A stretch of 64,000 bases of DNA from Patiria miniata (GCF_015706575.1 NW_024037047.1:3104632-3168631), one strand, 5' to 3'. Shown: positions 1 to 12,087, counted from the first letter of the stretch. Made by a program: numbers and translations. Notes: generated by a model from the letters alone, not told the origin.

Positions 1-389
1 AAAGGGGAAAGAGAATGCGCCTGTGGACTGCAATCATGGAGATTAGTCACATTTCACGACAGCTCCCAGGGGGGGGGGGGGCACAGGGGGCGTCGCGACG
101 CCCGACAATGGACAAAACCTGTTTCGGACTGATGCCTCATAAGTCCAATGCCCCGAAATGCGTCGGACCTATAGGGTGTTGGACTTATGAGCGGACCCCT
201 GGCACGCGGGGAGTGCGTGCACTGATTAGCACGCGCATTGCGCGGGTACGCACGTAAAATATTAGATTATGAATGTGCACGGACCCACGTCATCTTTACG
301 TGAACGTCAGGTGTACATAATACAGCTACGAGCGTTCATGGGTCCTCTCTAAAAACTTCGTTACCGAAATATGAGGTTTATACACTCAC

Positions 390-863
390 CATAAATGAAC
401 AACTGCATCGTTGACCACGGTCCACTAGGTGGGTAGTACTTGCATGTGTAGTTGCCTTGATGTGTTTCATTAACTGGTCCAATAACATGACTACACTGTC
501 GGGCTGACGAGCCAGTACCAACTAATTCCGAGTTGTTGCAAGAATGAATCAAGTTATGGTAGAACGTCATCTGCACGACACTGTGGTTATCAGAGCTGTT
601 AATAACGCACGTAATGTTTACGACTGTGCCGACGACTACAGAGCGTTGTCTTTCAGGGGGTATTCGAATTGATGTGGATAGAGCTAGTCCTGTAAGGGAA
701 ACGGAACAGAGGTGGGAAATTTAAGTGTGCTGTAAAAGAATCGCAGTTTTGCTTTCACATTTCCATCGCTAAAAACATGAAACGAGATGGCCACAAACAT
801 GTCTAACTTACCTGTAAACTGCAGAAAAATTGCAATTACCATGAGGCGATATAAATTACCCAT
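390..863 (-). CDS. Divergent Ig-domain receptor or secreted protein, first two coding exons (partial)
   Basis: Two exons are readable on the minus strand. Exon 1 (863-812) starts at an ATG and encodes a short hydrophobic signal peptide (MGNLYRLMVIAIFLQFTG), ending in phase 1 at a strong GTAAGT donor. After a 122-bp intron ending TTACAG, exon 2 (689-390, 300 nt) encodes one Ig-like domain with a first Cys in NITC and a second in NYTCKYY, and several N-glycosylation sequons. It ends in phase 1 at GTGAGT. The same phase 1-1 layout is seen in the receptor cluster to the right, but the domain sequence is clearly different. Any later exons lie left of the window, so the full architecture is unknown. 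A longer open frame upstream of the ATG begins only with GTG, so I chose the ATG at 863. Confidence 0.7.
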
Positions 864-1530
864 ATCTCCAAATGGAAGTAAATTTTGAAGTATCGAATAT
901 TTCTGTAGGTAGTTCACCGCAACTTTCTTCTTCTGTGCAAAAAAGAGAAATTAATACATTTTGACATGTAGTTTATACTGCACATGCCATTGCATAAACG
1001 ATTGCAAGATGAAATTAAATAAAAGCTTATACACTTTTGGTTTGGATATGCCTATTGGCGAAACAGAAACCAATACAGGCTCCAACTGTGACAGAGGTAA
1101 CTGGGTTAGCAGGAAGTTTTAAGATTTCAAAATCAGGTTTTGAGTTCAAATGTGAAGTACATGGAATATTTATGAGTAATGTATATTTGCAATAATAAAT
1201 CACACGGTAGGCCTACCTATATGTGAAACATTGGAGAGATAATAACGCAGATACAGTTGTCTCATTTGAAACCTAACAAAGGAAAAAAAAATGACAAAAT
1301 CAATATCTTTAGGCTTCAATAGTTAGTTTCCAAGAACTGTGGTAATTCGAAGTAACATTTTTAATTCATTATTTATATCTCAGAGGAAAACAAGACCGTA
1401 ACCAATAAAACTTAAGTGAACAAACTCTTGGCAATCTGTTCAGACTGGTTTATTTCATTTGAAGTCTGTTCACGCATGCGTGTTACCTGTACAATAAGCC
1501 GGATTCAGCCTATTCATTGGCACTTCTTGA
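864..1530. other. Intergenic, upstream of divergent Ig gene
   Basis: AT-rich sequence with no supported coding exon. It would hold the promoter and 5' UTR of the minus-strand Ig gene, but I see no clear core promoter motif. Confidence 0.5.
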
Positions 1531-2918
1531 CAGTGGCGTAGTCAGGAATTTTTCAGTTGGGGGGGGGGGCGCCGGGGGGGGGGGCTGGAACATTTCATGG
1601 GGGGGGGCGTCATGTAGGGGCGTCAATCGCTTCTCAAAAGTGTGGATGGGGGGACATACCTTGATCAGAACTGATGCGAGCGCGAAGCGCGAAGCCCTTA
1701 CGGCGTGGGGGGTTGGGGGGGGGGGGAAATTGGATTCCAAATGTTCTGTGGTGTGATCTGAAGCAATTTCTTACTACTTTTCTCCATGCTTTAACTAATA
1801 TTTTCTTAGCAAAAGATTATTATTTGAACATCGTTTTCGAGGTTGGAGTCATTGAATCAGCTATCGGTATTCTGAGCTATAGGCGCGGGGTTCGGGCCCG
1901 CTTAAGGGCCCCGAAAAACATGGATTCTCGATGCTCTGTAGTGTGATCTGAGGCAATGTCTTACCACTTTAACCAATAATTATCGTAGCACAAAAGATAA
2001 TAATTTAAACACAATTTTCGAGGTTTTCTCAGCTAAAGACATAAGAACATTTTTTGAACATTGTTTTCGAGGTTGGAGTCATTGAATCAGCTACCAGAAT
2101 TCTGAGCTATATGCGTGTGGTTCGGGGCCAGCTGAAGGGCCCCGAAACATTTTGGATTCTAAATGCTCTGTGGTGCTATCTGAGGCAATTTCTGACCACT
2201 TTAACCAACATTTTCTAAGCAAAAGATACATTGTAGTACATAATAGGGCCTTGTAAATGAGACTCGAGTTCAAAAATCTGGGGGGGGGGGGCATTTGATA
2301 TTGTGTCCCCACCCTTCAAAAAGTGGGGGGGGGGACCAGTCCCCCTGCCCCCCCAGAATTGACGCCAATGGCGTCATGTAGATCAATGATATTTTTTTTA
2401 GAAACTCAAAATCTCAGGGGGGGGGGCGAATGGGAGGGGCAACAAGGTTTGTCGCCCCCCACCCACTCCCCCCCCCCCCCCGTGGCTACGCCACTGATTT
2501 TAAGGAATTTTAATTGGTCTATTATTATTATTTAACTTATATGAATGGAGGAAAAAGTTTGTGCGTGGCCGATTCGCGTGATATCGCTGACTGAAACTGT
2601 GTGACCGACGGACCACCTATAATACGTGTTCCATGGTGTGAGCGAGCAGTGCAGTGGGTGTTAATACGCATTTTATATTATCATTATGTGCTATGTCACG
2701 CCGGTTGTCAGCTTACTGGTCCGCGGTCGCCGGTCGAAGGGTCTTTTCTCAGTGGTCATCATGTGGATCATTCGCGACTATTTAGATTTAGATCAATGAT
2801 AGTTTTTTTTAGAAACTCACAATCTCAGTGGGGGAGGGGGGCGACTGAGGGGGCAACAAGGTTTCATGGGGGGCGGTCGCCCCCCCCCCCCCACGCCCCC
2901 CCGGTAGCTACGCCACTG
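1531..2918. mobile_element. Non-autonomous hAT-like DNA element with rearranged inner repeats
   Basis: The left end reads CAGTGGCGTAG and the right end is its inverted complement CTACGCCACTG (2908-2918). The 8 bases outside the left end are CTTCTTGA and those outside the right end CTTCTTGG, a 7 of 8 match with the 8-bp target duplication expected of hAT elements. No transposase is present. The interior holds several runs of G or C and a second copy of the right end (2486-2496), so the right part (about 2367-2496 and 2780-2918) is duplicated. Assignment to hAT rests on the CAGTGG end and the 8-bp duplication. Confidence 0.55.
1731..2180. repeat. Three diverged tandem copies of a roughly 200-bp unit
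   Basis: Phrases such as GGATTC(C/T)(A/C)(A/G)ATG(T/C)TCTGT followed by GTG(T/C)GATCTGA(A/G)GCAAT recur near 1731, 1921 and 2153. A segment reading TTTCGAGGTTGGAGTCATTG occurs near 1836 and 2067. Copies differ by many substitutions and small indels. This lies inside the hAT-like element. Confidence 0.6.
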
Positions 2919-3216
2919 CTTCTTGGTAACCCTATTTCAAACTTGTCGGCCAATGCAAGACGTATGCAAAGGTAATTCATAAGTTGGAATCATTGAGTTG
3001 GTAATCATCAGTTAGGTGCCTCATTATAAGACTACAAGGTGGCCTCTCTGGGATGAGTAAAATGCCGATAATGTGCAATACAAATATTACATTTTCTATT
3101 AATACTATTGGCAGTGTTTAAACATTTTTTTTAACATTTGTTGTCCTTAAGTAGGCCTCAACATTGAACTCTTAAAATGCCATAATTTTATTCGTCGAAT
3201 GCGAACCATTAATATT

Positions 3217-3606
3217 CAAAGGTGTTATTCCCCGTTTTATTAGTATTTTGTTTTCAATTGCTGCATGTAGGTCTATGTAGAAATAGCCAGATGGCAATTC
3301 CCTTTACAGTCTGTTGCAGCCCCGACATAAATTAAAGACTGTTGATATAACAGCTACCGTAAATACGGACCCTTGGACCCGTATACTGGGCGTATGTCTA
3401 TGTGCATGTCTTTTATATACATTACCATATTGATGTATGCATTACCATTGATGCTCCACGTAGCCATTTACATTTAGGGTTATAAACGAAATTGGTTATA
3501 AGCGAAATTTTAACTTTTGCAGTTACCAGGACAAAGATCAATTTGAACGTGTGAGGTCAACCTCAGATAGTGTTGTGAGATACTCTTGAACATCGTATAA
3601 AAACTG
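3217..3606 (+). promoter_or_regulatory. Copy A promoter / 5' noncoding exon module
   Basis: This segment is homologous to the modules upstream of copies B and C: it shares the phrases GGTGTTATTCC, a CAATTCCCTTTACAGTCT-type block, a TTGGACC block and a GTGAGGTCAA block. It ends in a splice donor (AAACTG|GTAAGT) that aligns with GTGAGT in the other copies. I infer a noncoding first exon plus core promoter. The copy A version is the most diverged of the set. Confidence 0.5.
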
Positions 3607-3940
3607 GTAAGTGCCTGACTGTTGCCCCCTCCAATTCATTTCACACTGACTATTTATCCCGTGTAGTAATAATGATCTTCAACATATGTTATGTTCACAA
3701 TGTGCCTCTATGTTCTTTCCTAGCTCTATGTTTGGGCATAGCTAGCTATGGCTATAAAAATTCTGACGAAAATGTTAAGGGTACCTGTACATACGTTCGA
3801 GGATGTATAGTGAAATAAAATGTGTATGAAGTATGAAAACGTAAACCAAGCGAAGGCAACAAAGAGAAACCAGTTCATGTTTTAATCAATGATGCACTTG
3901 GTGTTCCATTCCTTCTATAGGTCTGCTTGCGAACGAGCGT

Positions 3941-4028
3941 ATGGACTCCGTGGACATGTTTGTTTCGCTCTTCTTCCTCATATTTGGGTTGTGTACTGTT
4001 GAGAGTAAAACATGCCCAGCCAGTTCTG
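3941..4028 (+). CDS. Copy A exon: signal peptide
   Basis: The exon opens after CTATAG at 3921. The ATG at 3941 starts a hydrophobic leader (MDSVDMFVSLFFLIFGLCTV) followed by ESKTCPASS. It ends in phase 1 at TCTG|GTAAAT. Copy B has the same length and nearly the same residues, which fixes the start. Confidence 0.8.
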
Positions 4029-4865
4029 GTAAATGAATATTGTTTATCATTTTAGTCTCGATATTACATCGAAATAAAACAAACAATATACATCCACAGT
4101 CTTGTAACTACCGGGTCCGACAGCACAAAACATTTTGTCAAATGTACATAATAAGCTGTGATGGAATAAGGTAACCCTGTTAATCCGCAAGTGACAGTCA
4201 GACAGTGCGAACATTAATCAAGTCTTCAGCAAGTCTTAAGTTGTGATTCAGTGAGTCTGTTTCTGCATTCAATAGGGGACGTTGAACAATGGAGGACAAT
4301 GGGGTCCCCAATTCCCAAAGGTCCCCAATTTCCGATCGCAAACGTTTAAAACATATGGGAGGTCTTCCTAAAAAGTTGAAGTTTAAACAGAACAATAGGG
4401 GGTCCCCGATTGCAGGCAAATACACATGCACATGCTGCATTGTGTCTGTGTGTCAGTCAGGCACAAAGATATCTTCAGGCTGGCCCCATTAAACATTACG
4501 CCAACACGATATTTTTTCGATCATTCATAATGCATGTAGGCTTTAACCTAGAAGGCCATCAATTGTCTAACATTTCAAAAAGAAAAGATATTTCTTAAAC
4601 ACATTACTTCCATCTTGCTGCATTCCCAGTCACTACCATGTGCACCTACATGTGCTTATGGTATGTACCACAGATGACCTGTATAGTGTTCTTTGTCTTT
4701 GCCATTCCTAATGCAATGGCATTTCTAAAATGTCCCATCCTCTATTCTTCAAGGTCCATCGTTGATTGCGTGTACATAAGTACATGCATTTCACACTTGA
4801 AACTGTCCTGGATTTATATTTTGTCTTGCAGGATCTCTTAAATTACGACCATTGTCATTTCATAG
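4029..4865 (+). other. Copy A intron between signal and Ig1 exons, with a dispersed repeat
   Basis: No coding exon. Positions about 4270-4450 hold a repeat rich in GGTCCCC that recurs at about 59150-59300 in copy C (shared phrases: CCTAAAAAGTT and GCAAATACACAT). An upstream AG at 4830-4831 could act as an acceptor but does not keep the reading frame. Confidence 0.5.
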
Positions 4866-5201
4866 AAACAAAGGTCCAAGATGTCTTCTTTGATGCCAAC
4901 AATCAAGGGAACTTCCAACTCGGGTTGTGGCACCGCATTCCCTGTCGATCCTATCGTTCCGGGGAGAACCTGCTCGCAGTGTACTGGTTCTGGGGACAAA
5001 GCGTTTCCGATCCCAACAAAGTAGTCGTTAACGGTTACGCCAACAACCAATACTTTCCAATCAGCGATCGATACACATTTTTGTCAGAGGTTAGTCTCGT
5101 CGTCAAGGATGCCAGAGAGAGTGATGCAGGGAGATACATATGTCAAGTTGTGCCTCGCTCTACGAGTGCGAGGGACGACAAGACGGATATTCAGGTTATC
5201 G
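4866..5201 (+). CDS. Copy A exon: Ig V-type domain 1
   Basis: 336 nt, phase 1-1, between CATAG and G|GTAAGG. It encodes a V-type Ig fold: first Cys in RIPCRSY, core Trp in VYWF, and the DAGRYICQV signature around the second Cys. Copy B (37700) and copy C (61520) have the same length. The chosen acceptor is the one at which all three copies stay open; copy C carries a stop just upstream of it. Confidence 0.8.
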
Positions 5202-8113
5202 GTAAGGACTTTGACATTAACAGCTAGTCCGTCAGTAATCATATTACGAAATACACAGTAAAACAGTAGTTATTAGTTATTCGTGTTTGGTTGCCAACAA
5301 ATTAAAAGTAGTTATAATTAATATTTATTGATTGCATTTGGAAAACTCGAAACACAATGACGATGTTGTGCATCACGTATGAACTCGGATCGTACGAGGG
5401 GCGTATACTGGCCTCGAAGCAAAACGAGAAAGCCCCTATCCAGTAGTTTAACCACACGGCACTAAGAAGTAAACTGGAAGACACTTGAGTTGAAATTACT
5501 CATCTTTAATCCAGAACTACTCCCTTGCCTAGATACGGTAAAACTGTAAGAAAAATACAAAAAAACTTGTATCGGTTATGCATGTCTACATGGTACATGT
5601 ACATATATATGAAAAAGTAAGGATTCAATAAAGACCTAACACAGTTTAAGAAAAAGACAGATACATCCTCATGTGATCATACAAAACAATCAAATACATC
5701 GGGAATCCAAAATAGTGAGAAATTCCGTGAAACCAAAATAATTACAGGTATGTGTACATGAAATGAATAGCTACCATGTCCAGTCAACAAAAACTTACAG
5801 ACTTGTGGATTTCCAATCTTCCTGGAAAATCAGAAGCTCTATGGATGTGTCATGTAATCACGCTGTAAAAACAATCCATAAATGTAGGCCCTTCAACAAT
5901 GTGTGTGCAGTTGAGATGATTATAACAACGCATTATACAATACACAATATAGAGCATGTCAAGGGTCGCACAAGAATAGAACCAAAGTTAGGCTTCTAAC
6001 GATAATTTAAACAAGATAAATATAAACAGTAACAATTTAAACATTGACAAACTTCAAAGGTTAACACTCACAAGGTTTAGAAAACCTAGCATACTCTTCC
6101 ACGACGTCTGTCCAAACTGCAGAATAATGTGTAACTCCTGCAACAAGTAATAAAAGGGGACTCTAAATAATCATAACACGAAGCCTAACAACGATACATG
6201 TAGAGAATCTACGAGACATAACATGGCTTATACAAGAAAAGAAGCTTAAATTTATCCCACAAGAATTCCACAATTTAAGCACCCAAATCATCTACTCTAA
6301 CTATCTGAGAGCAAAACAAATGATGTCAACTTACATAAGGACATGTGGATGCAGAACAAAAGGCAAGAAACTCTAAGAACACTCATAATTTAGACGTTCT
6401 ATTTACATAGTTGTCGAGACTGCGCGAACACGAAAAACACAGCCCGCTGCCACAAGGTTCAGCCAGGTAGGCGCATGCGCGATGCCCTTCCAAGCATGAG
6501 TATGGCACGCCTGTGTATGGAAGGCATACACAACAAAAAGGCGTACAGCACAGGGCGAGCTTTGCTGCGTTGCAAAACTCGTCGTCGTCTCCATTTCGGA
6601 TTTACCTTCTATTTTGGTCCCTAACTTTGATGAGTGCAGCTCAACTTAAATTTTTCTTTCAAAATATAAACCGTGTGATATATGAAGTGTGTTTAGTTTG
6701 CTAAAAAAGACGTCTTGGGGCTGAGGAATTGCCAGGTCAAGGAACCAGACTAGTTTCTCCCCAGAGCAACACAAACCCAGTCATTTATTTATTTATTTAG
6801 TTATTTGTAAAAACCATGGCAGGTAAATATAACCTATTTTATACCCCAAAATACCCGGGCGCCATCCGAGATTGTCGACGAAATGCATTCGGCAAATTTC
6901 GGCCTTTTTCTTTGGTCACGTGCCGTTATATATATATTGTAGTGGTTACCTGACCCAAGATTCATCAGAAATGGTCAGCATTTTCTGGTCTATAGGAACC
7001 AGACTAGAAAGAACTAGTACATACTCACTCATTCCCGACGCTTGTCAAGAGACTTACAGATTCCAACTGGTTTTCGGGTGATGCAGGCAGACAGCTGGAA
7101 GCAACGAAGCGTCACGGTTTGAACAAATAAATTACTGAAATTGAATTATTAACGTAGACCAGTAATATAAAGTAAACAAGTCGATGAATAAAGGGTCCCT
7201 GAAATTTTACCCTGGAGCATATCCATTCCCGGAACATCTGGAATGCTTACAAATTATGAAACATATCCCTTACCAAAAACAAATTTGAAGTGCATTTTTT
7301 TCAAACGTTCCAAATGTTTCATGCTTTTCCTGACAATTGTGGGCGTTGTTGCTGTGATTTTACTTGAGGAACACGCTCTTTCGGTTATGTTTTTTTTTTC
7401 GTTTGTATTTGTAAATCCCAAATTCTGCTGTTGAAAACATTTCCTGCGTACAGTGTCCTCATCATGCTGTCCTTTACTGAAATAACAATGAAGCATTGGA
7501 AATAGAAAATTAGTCAGGGAAAATGCTTAAACGTCTTCTGACTTTTTATGCTGAAGCATGTGAAACTAATACTCTCTCGAAAGACATTACAGAATATGCC
7601 CCAGAATATGAAAATTGTCATTAGCATAAAAAGGCACCAAATTTGTTTTTAAAATGGCAATGTGAAGATTAAAAATACATTTAAATGTAACCAAAGATAT
7701 ATTCACATTACATGGGCCCTTCAAACAACATCACAGGCAGTGGCTTTATCGATTTTCATCGGCAGAGCTGTCTGCACTCACAAACTACGTTCAGATCAGT
7801 CCCATATGTATTTCCGTTAACACCATTAGAAAAAAATGTACGTGACGGCAAGAATAATAAAAAAAGGAGATGAGGCAAAAACATAAAATTGACCGACGTA
7901 AAAAGCCTAAGCTACGGTCAATGTTGTGTTCATGTCGAATTGTTACATTGCGCTCATTTTTTTTTATCTTGCATGTTGGCTGATTACATGTACGGTTAAG
8001 GCAGTGTTGGTTACTACTTTGCGTACATGGAATATTATTTATTTGAACCCATACTCCTCTTGTACATAACAGTCAACTGTTCATAACAGTTCAATTCTTT
8101 TACGTGATTCCAG
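5202..8113 (+). other. Copy A intron between Ig1 and Ig2
   Basis: 2.9 kb, against 1.05 kb in copy B. The 3' part (about 7240-8113) is visibly homologous to the copy B intron; the rest (about 5300-7200) is extra AT-rich sequence in which I recognise no gene or complete mobile element. Confidence 0.6.
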
Positions 8114-8464
8114 GTGACACCTTTCCAGCCTGCACCACGTACGCGTCATCAAATGCAACTTTCCAGCGAGGACGCAGACAGACGCTACCGTGTGAATGCG
8201 CGTCACAGGTGCCAGATGCGCACATATCCGTAGTGTATTGGTCAAGAGGAGAGGGCGTCACTATAGAGACACAGATCATTGGTGCACGTTTCTCTGATGG
8301 TACCTTGGTTCAGTTGCAGGATGGCGGAGATTACAGTATTAATAACGATTCTTCCCTCGCAATCAACTTTTTAAGTGGACTTAGTAAAGCAACCCGTTTT
8401 TGGTGTCACGTCTTCATGGCAAATGTTCCAGAGCGCAACTGCTTCTACGATGTTCATATTGAAG
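8114..8464 (+). CDS. Copy A exon: Ig V-type domain 2
   Basis: 351 nt, phase 1-1, bounded by TTCCAG and GAAG|GTAGGT. Contains Cys in TLPCEC, core Trp in VVYWS and the second Cys in RFWCHVF. The usual DxGxYxC is replaced by SKATRFWC, an FWC type also seen in domain 4 (YWC). Same length as in copy B. Confidence 0.8.
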
Positions 8465-8725
8465 GTAGGTTAATGTCATAGTTCACATATGAAACCCCTA
8501 TATATCAAAAACAATCTACTCTAGTGGAGTGCTACAAAGACAGCATTTTCCTCCTGGTTGTAGATATCAAGCCTAGTGTTCCCTTTTCACCAGCTCTTTT
8601 ATAGCCAGCCCAATTTGTACACATGATGTAGGAACAGACTTGTAAGAATAGCCAGTTGAATTGAATTGTGTGTTCTCTGAGACCAGTTTTACTATGATTG
8701 ACTTATCCTGGTTTTTTTTTTCCAG

Positions 8726-9055
8726 AGGAGAATCCTACTGACTACCGTCTACAAGCATCGGCCACATCTTTCTACCTTCAGGAGGGAAGAAATCAAACCA
8801 TTCCCTGCATTGCATGGACGCCCGGTGGTCACTTATGCCTGGTACAGTGGTTTAAAGTCGACACCTCGTTGGGTCGACATCTCATCCTCAATTACTCCCT
8901 GTCGACTGATGGCACTAACGCCTATCCTGGATTCGGTGTCGGTGATGGTTTTGGTTTGTCTATCAAATCCGTTAATGACACACATGCAGGAAGGTATATG
9001 TGTATCATGGACAGCAATTCCACACACGAGGGAACAATCGACGTTCATGTATTCG
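8726..9055 (+). CDS. Copy A exon: Ig V-type domain 3
   Basis: 330 nt, phase 1-1, between a T-rich tract ending CCAG and TTCG|GTACG. Hallmarks are Cys in TIPCIAW, Trp in VQWF and the HAGRYMC signature. NQT, NYS, NDT and NST sequons suggest N-glycosylation, which fits an extracellular domain. Confidence 0.8.
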
Positions 9056-9362
9056 GTACGCCACGCATAATTATGATTTTAAATAATGCTATTATGTTGA
9101 TTGGCAAATACATTAAATTTGAATTATGCTGTATTTTCATAATCTCGAATAATCGTACTTATCTGTATATATTTTGCATATACACTTATAGAGTTTACTT
9201 TCATTACATGTGTGCATTTTTGTTTAAATCAGAACAGATTTGATTAAATAATCACCTGAACTATGCACGTATTATCACAAATAAGCGGTTTGTTTTCAAA
9301 ACCCAGAGTTGTAAATTAAAGTTTCATGCACTATGGTTTGTTCTCATGCATTCTTAAAATAG

Positions 9363-9725
9363 GTGACACATTTCCTCTGGATAACGGGACAGTCATCATG
9401 AATATCACCGTAACCTTTGACCCTTCTAATATACAAGAACTAAATTGTCACTCTGGTACAAATGCCATCGGTATGAATAAGTCAACAGTGATCTGGTCGT
9501 ATGGCCCGCCAAAAGCGACAACGACCACCATAATTGGTTGGCAAAATCTACCAACTGGTACACCGCAAATGTCGCAGCTTGGAGGCAGCGGCTGTTTCGG
9601 CATAACATCTGCAGGAAATCTCCTCCTGAACAAGTGTCTCCAAGATTCTGACGTGAGGTACTGGTGTCACGTCTTTCCCTACCGTGATGTGTTGCAGAGA
9701 TCCTACGTTGATGTTATCATCAAAA
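9363..9725 (+). CDS. Copy A exon: Ig V-type domain 4 (membrane-proximal)
   Basis: 363 nt, phase 1-1, from AATAG to AAAA|GTAAGT. Cys in ELNCHS, Trp in VIWSYG and DVRYWCHVF near the end mark the Ig fold. Extra Cys residues (GCFG and NKCLQ) suggest a second disulfide. Same length as copy B. Confidence 0.8.
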
Positions 9726-10034
9726 GTAAGTACACATGAATTAAAACAAAATATAAGACGAAAAATTCTTTAATTGTATTTGAAATTGATTGAAAGGAAC
9801 GGATGACGGATTTTGTCCACTAATCAACGCACTATGTCTTTAAAAAAGCCCCTTTCAAAGGGTGCCGTCCACTTTTAAGGACAATGCAAGTACAAAGGGT
9901 AATCTTGCATTTCACATAGAAAACACAGACCAGCCCTGAGATTTGGCAATCTAGCTATGGCAAACACTAATTAATATCAAAATATTTTAATTCAAGGCAA
10001 CAACCCGCTATTATTTTGTAATTTATATCGACAG

Positions 10035-10229
10035 GTGCGACCCAGTATACACCTGCTACACTAGTTATAGTCATCTGTGTCTGCTTATCTATGATCGTCA
10101 TTGTGGCTGTTGGTGTGTGCTTGGTGCGGAAATGTCGCAGACGATGCTCGACTGGTGATCAGGAGCAAGGAAGCTACAAAAAAGCTGGTGATCGGGAGCA
10201 AGGAAGCTACGAAGAGGTTGGTAACACAG
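10035..10229 (+). CDS. Copy A exon: transmembrane helix and juxtamembrane tail
   Basis: 195 nt, phase 1-1. About 23 hydrophobic residues (TLVIVICVCL to AVGVCLV) are followed by the basic stop-transfer RKCRRRC, which places the N-terminal Ig domains outside and the rest in the cytosol. The tail carries a direct duplication of an 11-residue unit (GDQEQGSYKKA, then GDREQGSYEEV); copy B has only one. Each unit contains a Tyr. Confidence 0.8.
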
Positions 10230-10844
10230 GTATGTGACTTTGTTCTCCCTCAGCCGGTCATCTTTGTTTGACAACAGGAGTAGGTTGTCAAACAAAAATA
10301 TGTCATGTCACCATACGCTACTTTCACCATGTTGAAGACATTTGTTCACCATGTGAATAAATCTCTTTTGTGAGTATGTGTGGTTCTGCAAAGAACCGGA
10401 CTCAACGTTTCGAACAGTATACTTAAGTGCCTGTCGCCATGTTTTCACACTTGAGTGGGAGCAGCGAACGAGCAGTCGATCAGCTGTTTCGAGCACGCGA
10501 CATGCATGCGAGTCGACGTTCAATAAATAATTGTCATAAATGTTGCTTTTACTCCTGTTTGTTTGCGTAATTTGTACATCAAAATCTGAAAAATCCAAGA
10601 CAGAGGTAAAACAAAACAATTATACATCTGGGCGCATAGCACCCTTAGCTTCGCCTTGAGTGCTTTTCCCCCTCTCGCGTGTTCAAAACGCCATACCCCA
10701 CCTCACAGCAGTCAACAATTGTTAATTTTATCATGTTTAATGTTAAATTAACATTTAAAAATGCAATCGAAAAAAACAACAACATGTTTTCAACATATCC
10801 TTGCGTTGTTAAAGTGTCCACTGTTTATCTCTTATTGTGTTTAG

Positions 10845-11589
10845 ATCCAGAATTGCACTTCCTAAGACTGGTAGAAGAAGTCAAACAGTTTATCAGAACA
10901 ACCGCGTGCAGGCTTCCCACTATGTCATGGCCTTCAGGAGACGATGCCAGCTTCGCTCCGATGGATGATTTATTTACATCGCCAGAATTATTTGGTATCT
11001 CGTACATCAAAGGTAGCTCTGTAAAATACAGGTTGGATTCAATAAACGAACTATTGTCTGATAACATATCTGATTTGTCAGGTCATGCTCTTTTGCAGGG
11101 GAGAGTCGGAAGTGGTAAGACCACCATCCTCTATAAGATGGCTAACGACTGGGTAGAAAAGAAAAAAAGTGCTGTTTTACAGCAGTCAAAGTTGGTCTTT
11201 GTTTTATCGTGCAGGACCATTCTCCAAACTAGAAGCATTGGAGAGGCAGCTTGGTGTCAAATGCTTCAAAAGCAGAAGGATTTGTCACCAAGGTTAATTA
11301 ACGATTACTGTGTGGATCACCAGGGCGAAGTGGTAGTCCTTATCGACGACTGTAATGACAAAGCTGACGTCGAAGATGTAATGAAAGTCCTAAATGACCA
11401 GGGTCTTCTTGGATGTAAAGTGGTTATGGCAGCACAGCATGGGCAGTGGGCAGAGGATATCTGTATAGAACGGAACTTACGGCATGTTATTAACAGCGGG
11501 TTTAAAGCAAGTGATACAAATCAGCACGTCAATAATGTGTTTGGTATCACAGAGGGAGGTGGCTCCGTAGTCTCGGATCCTCATGCGGG
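10845..11589 (+). CDS. Copy A last exon, 5' part: NACHT NTPase, cut by LTR insertion
   Basis: Starts after TTTAG in phase 1. Walker A (GRVGSGKTT) is at 11099-11125 and a Walker B-like VVVLIDDCND follows at about 11332-11361. The fold matches the STAND/NACHT P-loop group, which uses nucleotide-driven oligomerisation in NLR receptors. No death, CARD, PYD or TIR domain lies between the membrane segment and the P-loop. At 11590 the frame enters the LTR and runs 23 more codons to a stop at 11657-11659. Confidence 0.75.
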
Positions 11590-12013
11590 TGTAACAAAGA
11601 TTCTGTTCGCCACGTGCAACACAGCGGTTAAGCTCCAAACATATCTTGCATTCCTTTAATACCTTTTCTGGTCGGGTGCACCTTACGGGTATATAAGGCC
11701 GGTGCGCGCAATTGGGCGTTGGTCATTCTTTTATTTGCTTTATCACACTGTTACGTTGAAGTTCCGTTTGCTGTGCGCTCTCCTCCAGCCACGCCACTGC
11801 ACTGGTCTTATAGTTTGTAAGTTTCACCCAATATTATATTTATCTGCTTCTATTAATTTACTCTTGGTTTATCTTTGTAAATAGTTATTGCGTATATCAT
11901 CAAACTAAAATCTGGGAGGCGCCCCCGAATTCTGTCTTGCTCACTGTGTGTTTTCTTTGGTTGTTGTTTTAATTAGTAGCCCCGCCACGCCCCAGCCTGC
12001 TCGGCCCGTTACA
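11590..12013 (+). repeat. 5' LTR of element 1
   Basis: Bounded by TGTAAC and GTTACA, a 6-bp inverted pair. A TATATAAGG box at about 11691-11699 suits a retroelement promoter. Confidence 0.9.
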
Positions 12014-12018
12014 AATTT

Positions 12019-12034
12019 TGGTGGCAGCGGTGGC
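12019..12034 (+). other. Putative primer binding site of element 1
   Basis: TGGTGGCAGCGGTGGC lies 5 bases after the 5' LTR, where a tRNA primer site is expected and starting with the TGG that pairs with a tRNA CCA end. I do not assign the tRNA. Confidence 0.5.
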
Positions 12035-12087
12035 CCGGATCTCATATCCGAGTTGAAACTTATGTTTTAAGCACATGTATTAAAATT

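Noticed and set aside
4832..4865. Alternative acceptor (TTGCAG) before Ig1 in copy A
   Set aside because: It gives the wrong phase after the signal exon, and copy C has a stop in the matching stretch.
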